Origin: PALSA-1353 sp050014015
GTDB taxonomy: Bacteria; Planctomycetota; Phycisphaerae; Tepidisphaerales; Tepidisphaeraceae
Assembly: GCA_050014015.1 (NCBI GenBank)
Contig: JBEKEC010000016.1
Location: forward strand, 1 to 64,000
Length of the DNA stretch: 64,000 nt
Reading direction: 5' to 3'
Numbering within the stretch: the first letter of the stretch is position 1; every line of letters begins with the position of its first letter. The notes below the pieces were generated by a model that was given only the letters and a program-made list of their open reading frames with translations, ran no database searches and had not been told where the DNA came from. Shown piece by piece: positions 42,789 through 51,253 of this stretch. Made by a program: the position numbers and the translations under genes.

Positions 42789-45641
42789 ATGCAGGGAATT
42801 CTGGCTTCCACGGATGAGTTTGCACGTCGGCACATCGGCCCCAGCGAGGCCGATCTGCGGGAGATGCTGGATACGCTGGGGGTTTCATCGCTGGAGGAGT
42901 TGATCGATCAGACGGTTCCGGAATCGATCCGGTTCCGGAACTCGCTGGGGATCGGCGAACCGCGCGGGGAATTTGAGTTGCTCGAGGAGTTGCGGGGCAT
43001 TGCGGGGAAGAATTCGGTTCTGCGAAGCTGCATTGGGATGGGGTATTCGGACACGATCACGCCGCCGGTGATTCAGCGGAACGTTCTGGAGAATCCCGGC
43101 TGGTACACGCAGTACACGCCGTACCAGGCGGAGATCGCGCAGGGGCGGCTGGAGGCGCTGCTGAATTTTCAGACGATGGTGAGCGACCTGACCGCCTTGC
43201 CGCTGGCCAACGCGTCGCTGCTGGATGAGGCGACGGCGGCGGCCGAGGCGATGCTCATGTGCCGGCGAATCAAGGAAAATGATGATGGATCATTCTTTGT
43301 CGCGGAGGATTGCCATCCGCAGACGATCGCCGTGGTGAAATCGCGCGCCAAGGCGATCGGCATGAAATGCGTGGTGGGAGCGGCGGAAACGGCGGATTTG
43401 TCGGGCGGCCGGTTCTGCGGGGTTTTGTTGCAATATCCGACGACGGACGGCGCGGTGGTGGATTATTCGGCGGTGATTCAGGCGGCGCACGCCAACGGGG
43501 CGCTGGTGGTGATGGCGGCGGACGTTCTGGCGCTGACGTTGCTGAAAGCTCCGGGGGAATTTGACGCGGACATCGCGGTCGGTTCAACGCAGCGGTTTGG
43601 GGTGCCGCTTGGATTCGGCGGACCGCACGCGGCGTATCTGGCGACGCGGGCGCAGTTCGTCCGGAAAATGCCGGGGAGAATCGTCGGATTCTCGAAGGAT
43701 TCGGCCGGGCAGCCGGCGCTGCGGCTGGCGATCCAGACGCGCGAGCAGCACATTCGCCGCGATAAGGCGACGAGCAATATCTGCACGGCGCAGGTGCTTC
43801 TGGCGGTGATGGCGGGGATGTATGCGGTGTATCACGGTCCGGACGGGCTGCGCCGGATCGCCCGGCGCGTTCACGGATTGACGGCCGCGCTGGCGGCGGG
43901 ACTGCGCCGGCTGGGACATTCGGTGGCGGATCGGCCGGTGTTCGATACGCTTCGCGTGGGCGTGACCGGGCTGCCAAAGGATTCCGTGATTTCCGCGGCG
44001 AAAAACGCGGGATACAACCTCCGCGACTTCGGCGACGCCACGATCGGGATTTCGTTGGACGAGACGACCACCCGGCTGGACGTGCAGGCGATCGTGGAAT
44101 CGTTTGCCGGCGGATCGACGCTGCGCGTGAACGTCGATCAGTTGGCCGGCGAGGGGGCGGAATTCCCGGCGAATCTGGCCAGGCAAAGCGAATTCCTGAC
44201 GCATCCGGTTTTCCATCGGCACCGGAGCGAAACGGAAATGTTGCGGTACGTGTTCCGGCTGATGAGCCGGGACTTGTCGCTGGCGCAGTCGATGATTCCG
44301 CTGGGCTCGTGCACGATGAAGCTGAATGCGACCAGCGAAATGCTGCCGGTGACGTGGCCGGAATTTGCCCGGCTGCATCCGTTCGCCCCGGCGGACCAGA
44401 CGCGCGGGTATGGCGAGTTGTTCGGCAAATTGGAGCAATGGCTGGCGAAGATCACCGGGTTTCCCGCGGTGTCGCTGCAACCGAATGCCGGGTCGCAGGG
44501 GGAATACACGGGGCTGCTGGTGATCCGGGCGTATCAGGAAGATCGCGGCCAGGGCGGGCGAAGGGTTTGTTTGATTCCGGTATCGGCGCACGGCACGAAT
44601 CCCGCCAGCGCGGTGGCGGCAGGATTGCGCGTCGTGCCGGTCGCATGTGATGATTTGGGGAACGTCGACGTCGCGGATTTGAAGGTCAAGGCCGAGGAGC
44701 ATCGCCAGGAATTGGCGGCGCTGATGTTGACCTATCCATCGACGCACGGCGTGTTCGAGGAGACCGTGAAGGACGTTTGCCGGATCGTGCACGACAACGG
44801 GGGACAGGTGTACGTGGATGGGGCGAACATGAACGCGCTGGTGGGGCTGTGCCGGCCGGGGGACATCGGGGCGGACGTTTGCCACCTGAATCTGCACAAG
44901 ACGTTTTGCATTCCACACGGGGGCGGAGGTCCAGGGATGGGTCCGATCGCGGTGGCGGCGCACCTGGCTCCGTTCTTGCCGGGCAAGGGCGATCGCGCCG
45001 TCGGTCCCGTCGCGGCGGCGCCGTACGGCAGCGCCGGCATCCTGGCCATTTCCTACGTCTACATCGCCCTGATGGGCGATGCGGGGCTGAAGCGGGCGAC
45101 CCAGTTCGCCATCCTCAACGCCAATTACATGGCCAAACGGCTGGAAGCGCATTACCCGGTGGTCTTCAAGGGCAAAAATGGGCGATGCGCCCACGAGTTC
45201 ATCATCGACTGCAAGCATTTTGAGGCAACGAGCGGCGTGAAAGTTGAAGATATCGCCAAACGATTGATGGATTACGGCTTTCACGCGCCCACGATGTCCT
45301 GGCCGGAGGTGGGAACGCTGATGATCGAGCCGACGGAAAGCGAATCGAAAGCGGAGTTGGACCGGTTTTGCGAAGCGATGATCGCGATCCGCCAGGAAAT
45401 CCGGGAGATCGAGCAGGGGAAGGCGAGCCGGGATGACAACGTGCTGAAGAACGCCCCGCACACGGCGGCGGCGATCGCCTCGGAAGACTGGCGGCATCCA
45501 TACTCGCGCGAGCGGGCGGTGTTTCCAACGGCGTGGACCCGGCAATTCAAATTCTGGCCGGCCGTCGGACGCATCGACAACCCCTACGGCGACCGCAACC
45601 TGGCGTGCGCCTGTCCGCCCACGAGCGAATATGGGCAATGA
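42789..45641 (+). CDS. gcvP: Glycine dehydrogenase (decarboxylating), P protein
   Basis: 950 aa, the single-chain form with both halves fused. N-half: FARRHIGPSEADLREMLDTL, YTPYQAEIAQGRLEALLNFQ, NASLLDEATAAAEAMLM. C-half: PLGSCTMKLNATSEMLPVTW and the pyridoxal-phosphate lysine in CHLNLHKTFCIPHGGGGPGM. It decarboxylates glycine and loads the aminomethyl group on GcvH. The L protein (lipoamide dehydrogenase) is not here. The 3' end overlaps the next gene by 11 nt. Confidence 0.98.
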   Translation: MQGILASTDEFARRHIGPSEADLREMLDTLGVSSLEELIDQTVPESIRFRNSLGIGEPRGEFELLEELRGIAGKNSVLRSCIGMGYSDTITPPVIQRNVLENPGWYTQYTPYQAEIAQGRLEALLNFQTMVSDLTALPLANASLLDEATAAAEAMLMCRRIKENDDGSFFVAEDCHPQTIAVVKSRAKAIGMKCVVGAAETADLSGGRFCGVLLQYPTTDGAVVDYSAVIQAAHANGALVVMAADVLALTLLKAPGEFDADIAVGSTQRFGVPLGFGGPHAAYLATRAQFVRKMPGRIVGFSKDSAGQPALRLAIQTREQHIRRDKATSNICTAQVLLAVMAGMYAVYHGPDGLRRIARRVHGLTAALAAGLRRLGHSVADRPVFDTLRVGVTGLPKDSVISAAKNAGYNLRDFGDATIGISLDETTTRLDVQAIVESFAGGSTLRVNVDQLAGEGAEFPANLARQSEFLTHPVFHRHRSETEMLRYVFRLMSRDLSLAQSMIPLGSCTMKLNATSEMLPVTWPEFARLHPFAPADQTRGYGELFGKLEQWLAKITGFPAVSLQPNAGSQGEYTGLLVIRAYQEDRGQGGRRVCLIPVSAHGTNPASAVAAGLRVVPVACDDLGNVDVADLKVKAEEHRQELAALMLTYPSTHGVFEETVKDVCRIVHDNGGQVYVDGANMNALVGLCRPGDIGADVCHLNLHKTFCIPHGGGGPGMGPIAVAAHLAPFLPGKGDRAVGPVAAAPYGSAGILAISYVYIALMGDAGLKRATQFAILNANYMAKRLEAHYPVVFKGKNGRCAHEFIIDCKHFEATSGVKVEDIAKRLMDYGFHAPTMSWPEVGTLMIEPTESESKAELDRFCEAMIAIRQEIREIEQGKASRDDNVLKNAPHTAAAIASEDWRHPYSRERAVFPTAWTRQFKFWPAVGRIDNPYGDRNLACACPPTSEYGQ

Positions 45642-46074
45642 TTCCCCTCGGCGCAGCCGCATCGTGGTGATCGTGATGGCCGTCATCATGGTCGCGGGAT
45701 CGGTGCTGCTGACGTGGGCGTTGCACGTGCCGACGGCTCGGCATCTGCGCGATCTCGATTCGGCCGATCCGAACGTCGTGAGCTATTCCCTGGTGATTTT
45801 GAAGGACCGCCACGATCCGGCGGGGATCGACAAAGCCGAAACCCTTCTAAAAAGCGGCGACGGGCAAATCCGCATGAATGCCGCGAGATATCTGGGCGCG
45901 ATGGGCAAGACGGAGGCCGTGCCGTATTTGATCCAAGCCCTGTCCCTAGCCGACACGGATCAGGCCTTGGAAATGATGGATGAACTGACGCATCTGACCG
46001 GCAAACCCTTCGGCAACGACGCCAAGGCATGGACGGATTGGTGGAGCGAGCGTCGGGCGAGTACGCAGCCCTGA
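45631..46074 (+). CDS. Membrane-anchored HEAT-repeat-like small protein
   Basis: 147 aa. One N-terminal helix (IVVIVMAVIMVAGSVLLTWA) anchors an outer domain with HEAT/PBS-like repeats (LRDLDSADPNVVSYSLVILK; IRMNAARYLGAMGKTEAVPY). It ends with a W-x-x-W motif (AWTDWWSERR) common in planctomycete HEAT proteins. Overlap of 11 nt with gcvP suggests co-translation, but a link to glycine metabolism is not evident. Confidence 0.75.
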   Translation: MGNDSPRRSRIVVIVMAVIMVAGSVLLTWALHVPTARHLRDLDSADPNVVSYSLVILKDRHDPAGIDKAETLLKSGDGQIRMNAARYLGAMGKTEAVPYLIQALSLADTDQALEMMDELTHLTGKPFGNDAKAWTDWWSERRASTQP

Positions 46075-46080
46075 GGGGTG

Positions 46081-47484
46081 TTATCGTTCATTTGTCGTTT
46101 GTATCGACGTTTTCATGATGACCTGGGTGTAGGGATTCCAGATGGCCATGGTGTAGTAGAAGGTTGAGGTTCCACGCGCTTCGTCGCCGGTGGTGAAGTG
46201 GGAGATAAAACAGGGAGAATAGGCTCCGCCGGGCACGGCGAGGCGATTGGGGGTCGATAGGCCGTCGTCGGCGGGTTGGACAGCGGTGACGGCGCGGTGG
46301 ATGAAATGGCCGACGCCGGCGTCCCGTTCGCCGTTGAAAATGGTCTGCGGCACGGTCCAGGGGCCCCAGGGCTGCTCGGCCAATCTCATGCGGATTCCGC
46401 CCAGTACGCCGGGCGTGGGGTTGTGGCATTGATAGAGCATGATCCATCGCTTGACGAATCGATTCCACTGGACGCCCAGCTCGCCGACGCCGCTGCCCCG
46501 GGGGGATTGCGGCGAGCCGCCGCCCTCGACAAATACGGGGAATGCGTCGCTCTCCGAGGCGGAAAAGAGCGGAGCGCCGTCGGCCCCGAAGCCCGAAAAG
46601 TATTCCATGAAGCCGGGACGGCTGATCAACGCGGCCTTCTTGCGGGCGAAACACGGGGCGCTGCGGCGGTACAGCAACCCGCCCTGCGTGCCCCAGAAAT
46701 AAATGTATCCATCGGCTCCCGGCGCGATCGCGGTAAAGATGAACCTCGCGTCCGGCCCCTTCGAGAAATCGTAGAGATAATGGAAGGTCACCGCATCGTC
46801 ATCCGATACCGCCATCACGGTTCGCAAAGGGCCGGAATCTATGTTCTTGGGCTGGCCTGGCGGAGGATTGGAATAGGGATTGTCCGTCCCGAAGATCACG
46901 TACATCCGGCCATCGACGTCGAACCCGGAGATCGGGCTTTCGTTGGTCCGCAGGGTTATGGCCGGCTGACCCCGATCATTCAGGACCACCGGGCTTTTGT
47001 ATGCGCCGATCGCGTCGGGGATGAAGTCGAGCCGCAGGCCTCGTTCGACGTTCATGTCCGGCGTGATCGGGATGAAGCCGATGGCATCGTTGTCGTCCTC
47101 ATTGCGTGGAGGATCGTTTCTTTCGTTGGGTTTACCGTGGAATTTCCGGGTTGGCTCGGCATCGCCAAATAGAAAGTACAGTTTCCCATGGTGTTCAAAG
47201 GAGTAGCCATGATCGGCTCCGACCAATCCAAAGCGGCTGGCGGTTTGGCTGGGGGTGGGCCTTTGGAGTTGGCGATCGGTCTCTCCGGCCACTTGGCAGA
47301 TTTTCTGCGTGGACCCTTCCACATAGAAAATATTGTTGGGCAACGGCAGGGGAAGCGGATGCGTAAGCTGAATCGGGCGAGCAGGCTGGTCCGGTCCCGC
47401 CGACGAATCGTCGCCGGCAAACGCCGCGTGCGCCAGCGTCAAACATCCGAGCAGAAGATACAAATCCCGTGGCTTTATCATCAC
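46081..47484 (-). CDS. Secreted DUF4185-like beta-propeller protein
   Basis: 467 aa with a signal peptide (LLLGCLTLAHAAFA, cleavage near AGDD). The chain has repeated blade-like phrases: ADHGYSFEHHGKLYFLFGDA, GFDVDGRMYVIFGTDNPYSN, VQWNRFVKRWIMLYQCHNPT and GPWTVPQTIFNGERDAG. These match DUF4185-type five-bladed propellers related to glycoside hydrolases. A carbohydrate role outside the membrane is likely but no catalytic residue is assigned. The 5' end overlaps the upstream SPOR gene by 4 nt (ATGA), so the two are translated together. Confidence 0.8.
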   Translation of the reverse strand: MMIKPRDLYLLLGCLTLAHAAFAGDDSSAGPDQPARPIQLTHPLPLPLPNNIFYVEGSTQKICQVAGETDRQLQRPTPSQTASRFGLVGADHGYSFEHHGKLYFLFGDAEPTRKFHGKPNERNDPPRNEDDNDAIGFIPITPDMNVERGLRLDFIPDAIGAYKSPVVLNDRGQPAITLRTNESPISGFDVDGRMYVIFGTDNPYSNPPPGQPKNIDSGPLRTVMAVSDDDAVTFHYLYDFSKGPDARFIFTAIAPGADGYIYFWGTQGGLLYRRSAPCFARKKAALISRPGFMEYFSGFGADGAPLFSASESDAFPVFVEGGGSPQSPRGSGVGELGVQWNRFVKRWIMLYQCHNPTPGVLGGIRMRLAEQPWGPWTVPQTIFNGERDAGVGHFIHRAVTAVQPADDGLSTPNRLAVPGGAYSPCFISHFTTGDEARGTSTFYYTMAIWNPYTQVIMKTSIQTTNER

Positions 47485-48308
47485 GGCATCACCCGCGCAT
47501 CCGGATATTGTCCGGCCAGGCGCACTTTGAGTTGTTCGGCTAGGGCGAACGACGGCACGTCCGCGGTGCGGATGATGGTCAAACCCTTATCGGTTGTTTT
47601 CAGCGGAACCGAGCCTGCCGCGGCGACGGCGCGGGCGGCTTTGTCGATGTCCGCGACCTGCGAATACGCGCCAACCTGGACGTAGAATCCGCGGATGCCA
47701 TGGTGGGCGCGGGCGCCGGCGCAATAGGGGCTGTTGGGATAGGCCTGCTGCAATAATTGGAACGAGCGGTCGGCATCGTCGAATCGGCCGATGCGCTGCT
47801 GGCCGATGCCGATGTGATAGAGCATCAGGTCTTTGGATTGGGCGTCCTGCTGGGCGTAGGCGATTCCCAGTTCGCGGACGGCGGTGGAGTAATCCTCCTG
47901 GTAATAGCAGACGTTTCCGAGTTGGGCGTGGAGTCGGGCGGCGAGGACCGGGCGGGGATTGCAATTGAGCCCGCGGGTGTAGGAATCGCGGGCCATGGCC
48001 AGGTCGCGTGCGGCGGCGGCGTTGTCGTCCTTGGGACGTGTCTCGATGGCGTAGCCGCGGAGATAGTACGCCTCGGCCAGCGCGGGGGAATCATTGGCGC
48101 CGAGTACCGCGTCGGCGTTGCGGATGGCCTGGTCGTATTGCCCGGCGTCGAGGGCGTGTTTGCCGGCGTCGAGCTGCTGGCGCGATTGGGCGTTGCCGGT
48201 GCAGGAAGCGAGGAGGAGAAGACACAAAATTCGAAACTCGAAATTCGAAACTCGAATCAAATTCAAAATTCGAATGATAAAACGAATTGTTGTTTCGACC
48301 TTTGTCAT
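47481..48308 (-). CDS. TPR lipoprotein with SPOR domain
   Basis: 275 aa from ATG at 48308; the frame opens further upstream but inside antisense DNA of the divergent gene. Residues 1-35 end with a lipobox (FRILCLLLLASC). Tetratricopeptide repeats fill about 40-185 (AEAYYLRGYAIETR; LHAQLGNVCYYQEDYSTAVR). The C-terminal SPOR domain (FYVQVGAYSQVADIDKAARA to VRLAGQYPDARV) would bind denuded peptidoglycan. The first about 28 codons, including the start and half the signal peptide (RFIIRILNLIRVSNFEF), are encoded by a copy of the TTCGAA repeat, so the N-terminus was created or replaced by repeat insertion. Confidence 0.8.
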   Translation of the reverse strand: MTKVETTIRFIIRILNLIRVSNFEFRILCLLLLASCTGNAQSRQQLDAGKHALDAGQYDQAIRNADAVLGANDSPALAEAYYLRGYAIETRPKDDNAAAARDLAMARDSYTRGLNCNPRPVLAARLHAQLGNVCYYQEDYSTAVRELGIAYAQQDAQSKDLMLYHIGIGQQRIGRFDDADRSFQLLQQAYPNSPYCAGARAHHGIRGFYVQVGAYSQVADIDKAARAVAAAGSVPLKTTDKGLTIIRTADVPSFALAEQLKVRLAGQYPDARVMP

Positions 48309-48350
48309 TCGAATTTGATTCGAGTTTCGAGTTTCTAATTTCGAGTTTTC
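48226..48350. repeat. TTCGAA palindromic repeat, copy 3
   Basis: Left part AAATTCGAAACTCGAAATTC and CTCGAATCAAATTC; right part GTCATTCGAATTTGATTCG and GAGTTTCGAGTTTC. Between them is a divergent centre (GATAAAACGAATTGTTGTTT). It overlaps the 5' end of the SPOR gene and the region upstream of the acyl-CoA synthetase. Family members at 25646 and 37893. Confidence 0.9.
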
Positions 48351-48393
48351 ATTTTTCCTTCGCATCCTTGCCTCCGGCAGATATATTATTTCC

Positions 48394-49887
48394 ATGCTTT
48401 TCGAGCCGCTGCTGAACCATGCCGCCCGGACTCCCACGGACATCGCGATGCTCGACGAGAGCGGGACGCACACGTTCGAGCAGTTGGCGGCGTCGGCCGC
48501 GGGGATGGCGGTGCATCTGGCCCAGACGACGCAACGGCCCAGCGTCGGCCTGATGCTTCCGGCCGGCGCGGGGTTTGCGGCGAGTTTCTACGGAACGCTG
48601 CTGGCTGGCAAGAGCGTGGTGCCGATCAATTTCCTGCTGAGCGAGCGGGAGATGGCGCACATGATCGCCGACAGCGGGATCGACACCATCGTGACCATTC
48701 CGCAATTGAGGGGGAAAATCAAGGACGATGGGGTGAAAGTGGTGGACCTGGCGGAGCTTGCCGGGCGTGCGGCCGGGGCGGCGCCGGGGGAGTTGCTGGC
48801 GGCGTTTCAAAAGCGGTTGCCGGCGCCCAGGCCCGACGACATCGCCGTGCTGATGTACACCAGCGGAACCAGCGGGCTGCCCAAGGGGGTGGAGTTGACG
48901 TTCGGCAACCTGCAGAGCGACGTGGATGCGTGCATCGAGCATGCGCAATTGCAACACAAGCACAAGTTTCTCGGCGTGATCCCGCTGTTTCATTCGTTCG
49001 GGATGACGGCGATGATGCTGGCGCCGGTCCAACTTGGTTCGACGGTGATTTACATGGCCCGGTTCAGTGCGGTGGGGGCGGTGAACGCGGTGCGCGAGCA
49101 TGGGGTGTCGCTGATGTTCGCGGTTCCGAGCATGCTGGCGGCGATAGCGCATTTGAAGAGCGCGGTTGCGGAAGATTTCAAGACGATCTATGCGATGATC
49201 ACCGGCGGGGAGCCGTTGCCGGCGCGGTTGCGGGAGATTTTTCAGCAGCGGTTCGGGCTGACGTTGCTCGAGGGCTATGGTCTGACGGAGACCAGCCCGG
49301 TGGTGGCGCTGAACATGCCGTGGGTGCACCGTGCCGGGAGCGTGGGCAAGCCGGTGCCGGGGGCGGAAATAAAGATCGCGGATGAATCGGGCGATCCGCT
49401 GCCGCGGGGACAAACCGGGGAGGTCTGGCTCCGCGGGCCGATGGTCATGAAGGGGTATCACAATCTTCCCAAGGAAACGGAGGCGGCGCTGACGGCGGAC
49501 GGATTTTTCAAAACGGGAGACCTGGGAATGGTCGATGCCGAGGGGTTTCTTTACATCACCGGAAGGAAGAAGGATTTGATCATCGTGGCTGGGGAAAAGG
49601 TCGCTCCGCGGGAGGTGGAAGAGATTTTGGTGTCTCATGCGGGCGTGGCGGAAGCGGCGGTGGTGGGGAAGCAAGACGCCGGCCGGGGAGAGATGGTGGT
49701 GGCGTTCGTGATTCGGCGCCCGGGCGAGGAGGCGTCGGCAGAGGCGTTGCGGGATTTATGTCGGGATCAGGGGCTGGCGCAGTGGAAGATTCCGCGCGAA
49801 TTTTATTTTCCGCCGGATTTGCCGCGTTCGCCCACGGGCAAGGTGCTGAAGCGCTTGCTGGCGGAGCAGGTGAACCGGGCGGAGTAG
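48394..49887 (+). CDS. Long-chain acyl-CoA synthetase (AMP-binding)
   Basis: 497 aa. ATP/AMP motif VLMYTSGTSGLPKGVELTFG (from about residue 150), then IPLFHSFGMTAMMLAP, GYGLTETSPVVALN, LKTGD-type FFKTGDLGMVDAEGFLYITG, and the catalytic lysine in RSPTGKVLKRLL. It activates a fatty or carboxylic acid to the acyl-adenylate and then acyl-CoA. A TATATT ends 6 nt before the ATG, no Shine-Dalgarno is seen, so the mRNA may be leaderless. Divergent from the SPOR lipoprotein. Confidence 0.93.
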   Translation: MLFEPLLNHAARTPTDIAMLDESGTHTFEQLAASAAGMAVHLAQTTQRPSVGLMLPAGAGFAASFYGTLLAGKSVVPINFLLSEREMAHMIADSGIDTIVTIPQLRGKIKDDGVKVVDLAELAGRAAGAAPGELLAAFQKRLPAPRPDDIAVLMYTSGTSGLPKGVELTFGNLQSDVDACIEHAQLQHKHKFLGVIPLFHSFGMTAMMLAPVQLGSTVIYMARFSAVGAVNAVREHGVSLMFAVPSMLAAIAHLKSAVAEDFKTIYAMITGGEPLPARLREIFQQRFGLTLLEGYGLTETSPVVALNMPWVHRAGSVGKPVPGAEIKIADESGDPLPRGQTGEVWLRGPMVMKGYHNLPKETEAALTADGFFKTGDLGMVDAEGFLYITGRKKDLIIVAGEKVAPREVEEILVSHAGVAEAAVVGKQDAGRGEMVVAFVIRRPGEEASAEALRDLCRDQGLAQWKIPREFYFPPDLPRSPTGKVLKRLLAEQVNRAE

Positions 49888-50026
49888 CGGGTGGGTTCAC
49901 CGCCAATATGCGGGGTGACCATCCGTCGGAAGAAGCCGAGGAATTGCGGCTGCGGCACGTTGATAACGCTATTTGCATGCAATAGTTATGTTCTTTTTGG
50001 CTTGGGTTTCCATTTTGAGCCAACAA

Positions 50027-50076
50027 TAATTCCGACTTGCAAATTTAAGCGGGACTTTAGTTTGTAATTCCGACTT
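50027..50076. promoter_or_regulatory. 12-bp direct repeat before AbiE-like genes, candidate operator
   Basis: TAATTCCGACTT occurs at 50027-50038 and 50065-50076, 38 bp apart, in an AT-rich promoter region. GATAAT at 50079-50084 may be the -10, 11 nt before ATG at 50096. AbiE-type antitoxins autoregulate by binding repeats at their promoter, so this is a reasonable operator. Confidence 0.5.
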
Positions 50077-50095
50077 TCGATAATAGCATATAGAT

Positions 50096-51253
50096 ATGGA
50101 GTCGGATCTGACGCATCATTTTCTCGGGTTAGGTTATCAGACAGAAGTCGGTGGTGGGTATCTCCTTAGCCCAGAAGGTTCAGAAACATACGCGATTAAA
50201 CTCGGGGCCAGAGGTGTGCGCGATCTTCGGGATGCCACAATAGGTTTGGCGACGTTCTTCACCCGACATCCGAAAGTCGTTCGCGGCTATGTACTGGTTT
50301 CGCTTATGCGAATAAGTCCGGGTCGAGTGCGGGCCGAATGGGAATCGATCAAACGGGTGTTATTGCCGGAGGTTAGCACGCGGATGTATTTGGTAGCGGT
50401 TGTGGACGGGACTGAAGTTGCGGTGCCTCCGTATCCACGGCCGACGCCGGTAATCGATTATTTCCTCAACTTCGCCGGGAAGACGAGAGTTCCACCTGAG
50501 TCACGATCGTATTTCTCTGTGGAGTACGACCCGCCGGTCCGCGGCCCCCTCGGAGTGACGTGGAAATCCCTGGAAGTCGAGAAAGTTTTGCTGCACCGAT
50601 GGTTGCTAAGGGAGGGGCCGATCGCTGTCGGGATTTTAAGTCGGCAAGTGGGGTGTTCGTATCCGACTGCGATTCAAGCCGTTCGGTGGTTGGCGGCCAG
50701 CGAATTGATCGCGCGCGAACGTTCCCGGTCCGTCGCCTTGGTGCAATATCCGCGGGACCGGTGGGCCGAGCTGTTGCGTGCACAGAGGCTGGTCTATCCG
50801 CCAGAGGAGTTCGTCGATCCGATCCCGGGACCGGGTGCAGTGGACGGAATCATGCGACGGCTAAATCGCCTGCGCCCCACGGGGGTCGCGATTGGGGGCG
50901 TTATCGCAGCACGGCGTTGGGATCCGGCGTTCGACCTCAATGGGACGCCTCGGATTGACGTGCTGCTGCATACACCGGCGGAACGATCGCCTCACAGAGG
51001 GGGGTGGCTTCGGGACGCGACCGAGTTGGTCCGCCGGCTCGATCCTGCATTGAAACGGCGATCGCCGCAAGTGCGAGGGGTGACGGTCTTGGTGCTTCAC
51101 CGCACGTACCGTCGGGATCCGCTTTTCCTCGACGAGCCAAAGTCACCAATGCCATTCGCGGATCCTGTCGAGGTTCTCTGTCATCTAAATGAGTTGGGGT
51201 TAACGGCGCAGGCGCGCGAACTTGTTAGCCGCCTCCGTCAGGGCGTAAAGTGA
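50096..51253 (+). CDS. Winged-helix protein, candidate AbiEi-like antitoxin
   Basis: 385 aa. The N-terminal about 150 residues read like a restriction/PDDEXK-like or wing fold without a clear motif (YLLSPEGSETYAIKLGARGV). Residues about 160-225 form a winged helix-turn-helix (EKVLLHRWLLREGPIAVGIL, SRQVGCSYPTAIQAVRWLAA, ELIARERSRSVALVQYP). The C-terminal part (PTGVAIGGVIAARRWDPAFD, TPRIDVLLHTP) resembles a nucleotidyltransferase-type fold lacking the second aspartate. It is followed, with stop and start overlapping as TGATG, by a nucleotidyltransferase-like gene: the AbiEi/AbiEii arrangement of type IV toxin-antitoxin systems. Length and domain order differ from classical AbiEi. Confidence 0.6.
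   Translation: MESDLTHHFLGLGYQTEVGGGYLLSPEGSETYAIKLGARGVRDLRDATIGLATFFTRHPKVVRGYVLVSLMRISPGRVRAEWESIKRVLLPEVSTRMYLVAVVDGTEVAVPPYPRPTPVIDYFLNFAGKTRVPPESRSYFSVEYDPPVRGPLGVTWKSLEVEKVLLHRWLLREGPIAVGILSRQVGCSYPTAIQAVRWLAASELIARERSRSVALVQYPRDRWAELLRAQRLVYPPEEFVDPIPGPGAVDGIMRRLNRLRPTGVAIGGVIAARRWDPAFDLNGTPRIDVLLHTPAERSPHRGGWLRDATELVRRLDPALKRRSPQVRGVTVLVLHRTYRRDPLFLDEPKSPMPFADPVEVLCHLNELGLTAQARELVSRLRQGVK

Noticed and set aside
43584..45689. 701-aa open frame opposite gcvP
   Set aside because: Antisense shadow; gcvP is unambiguous.
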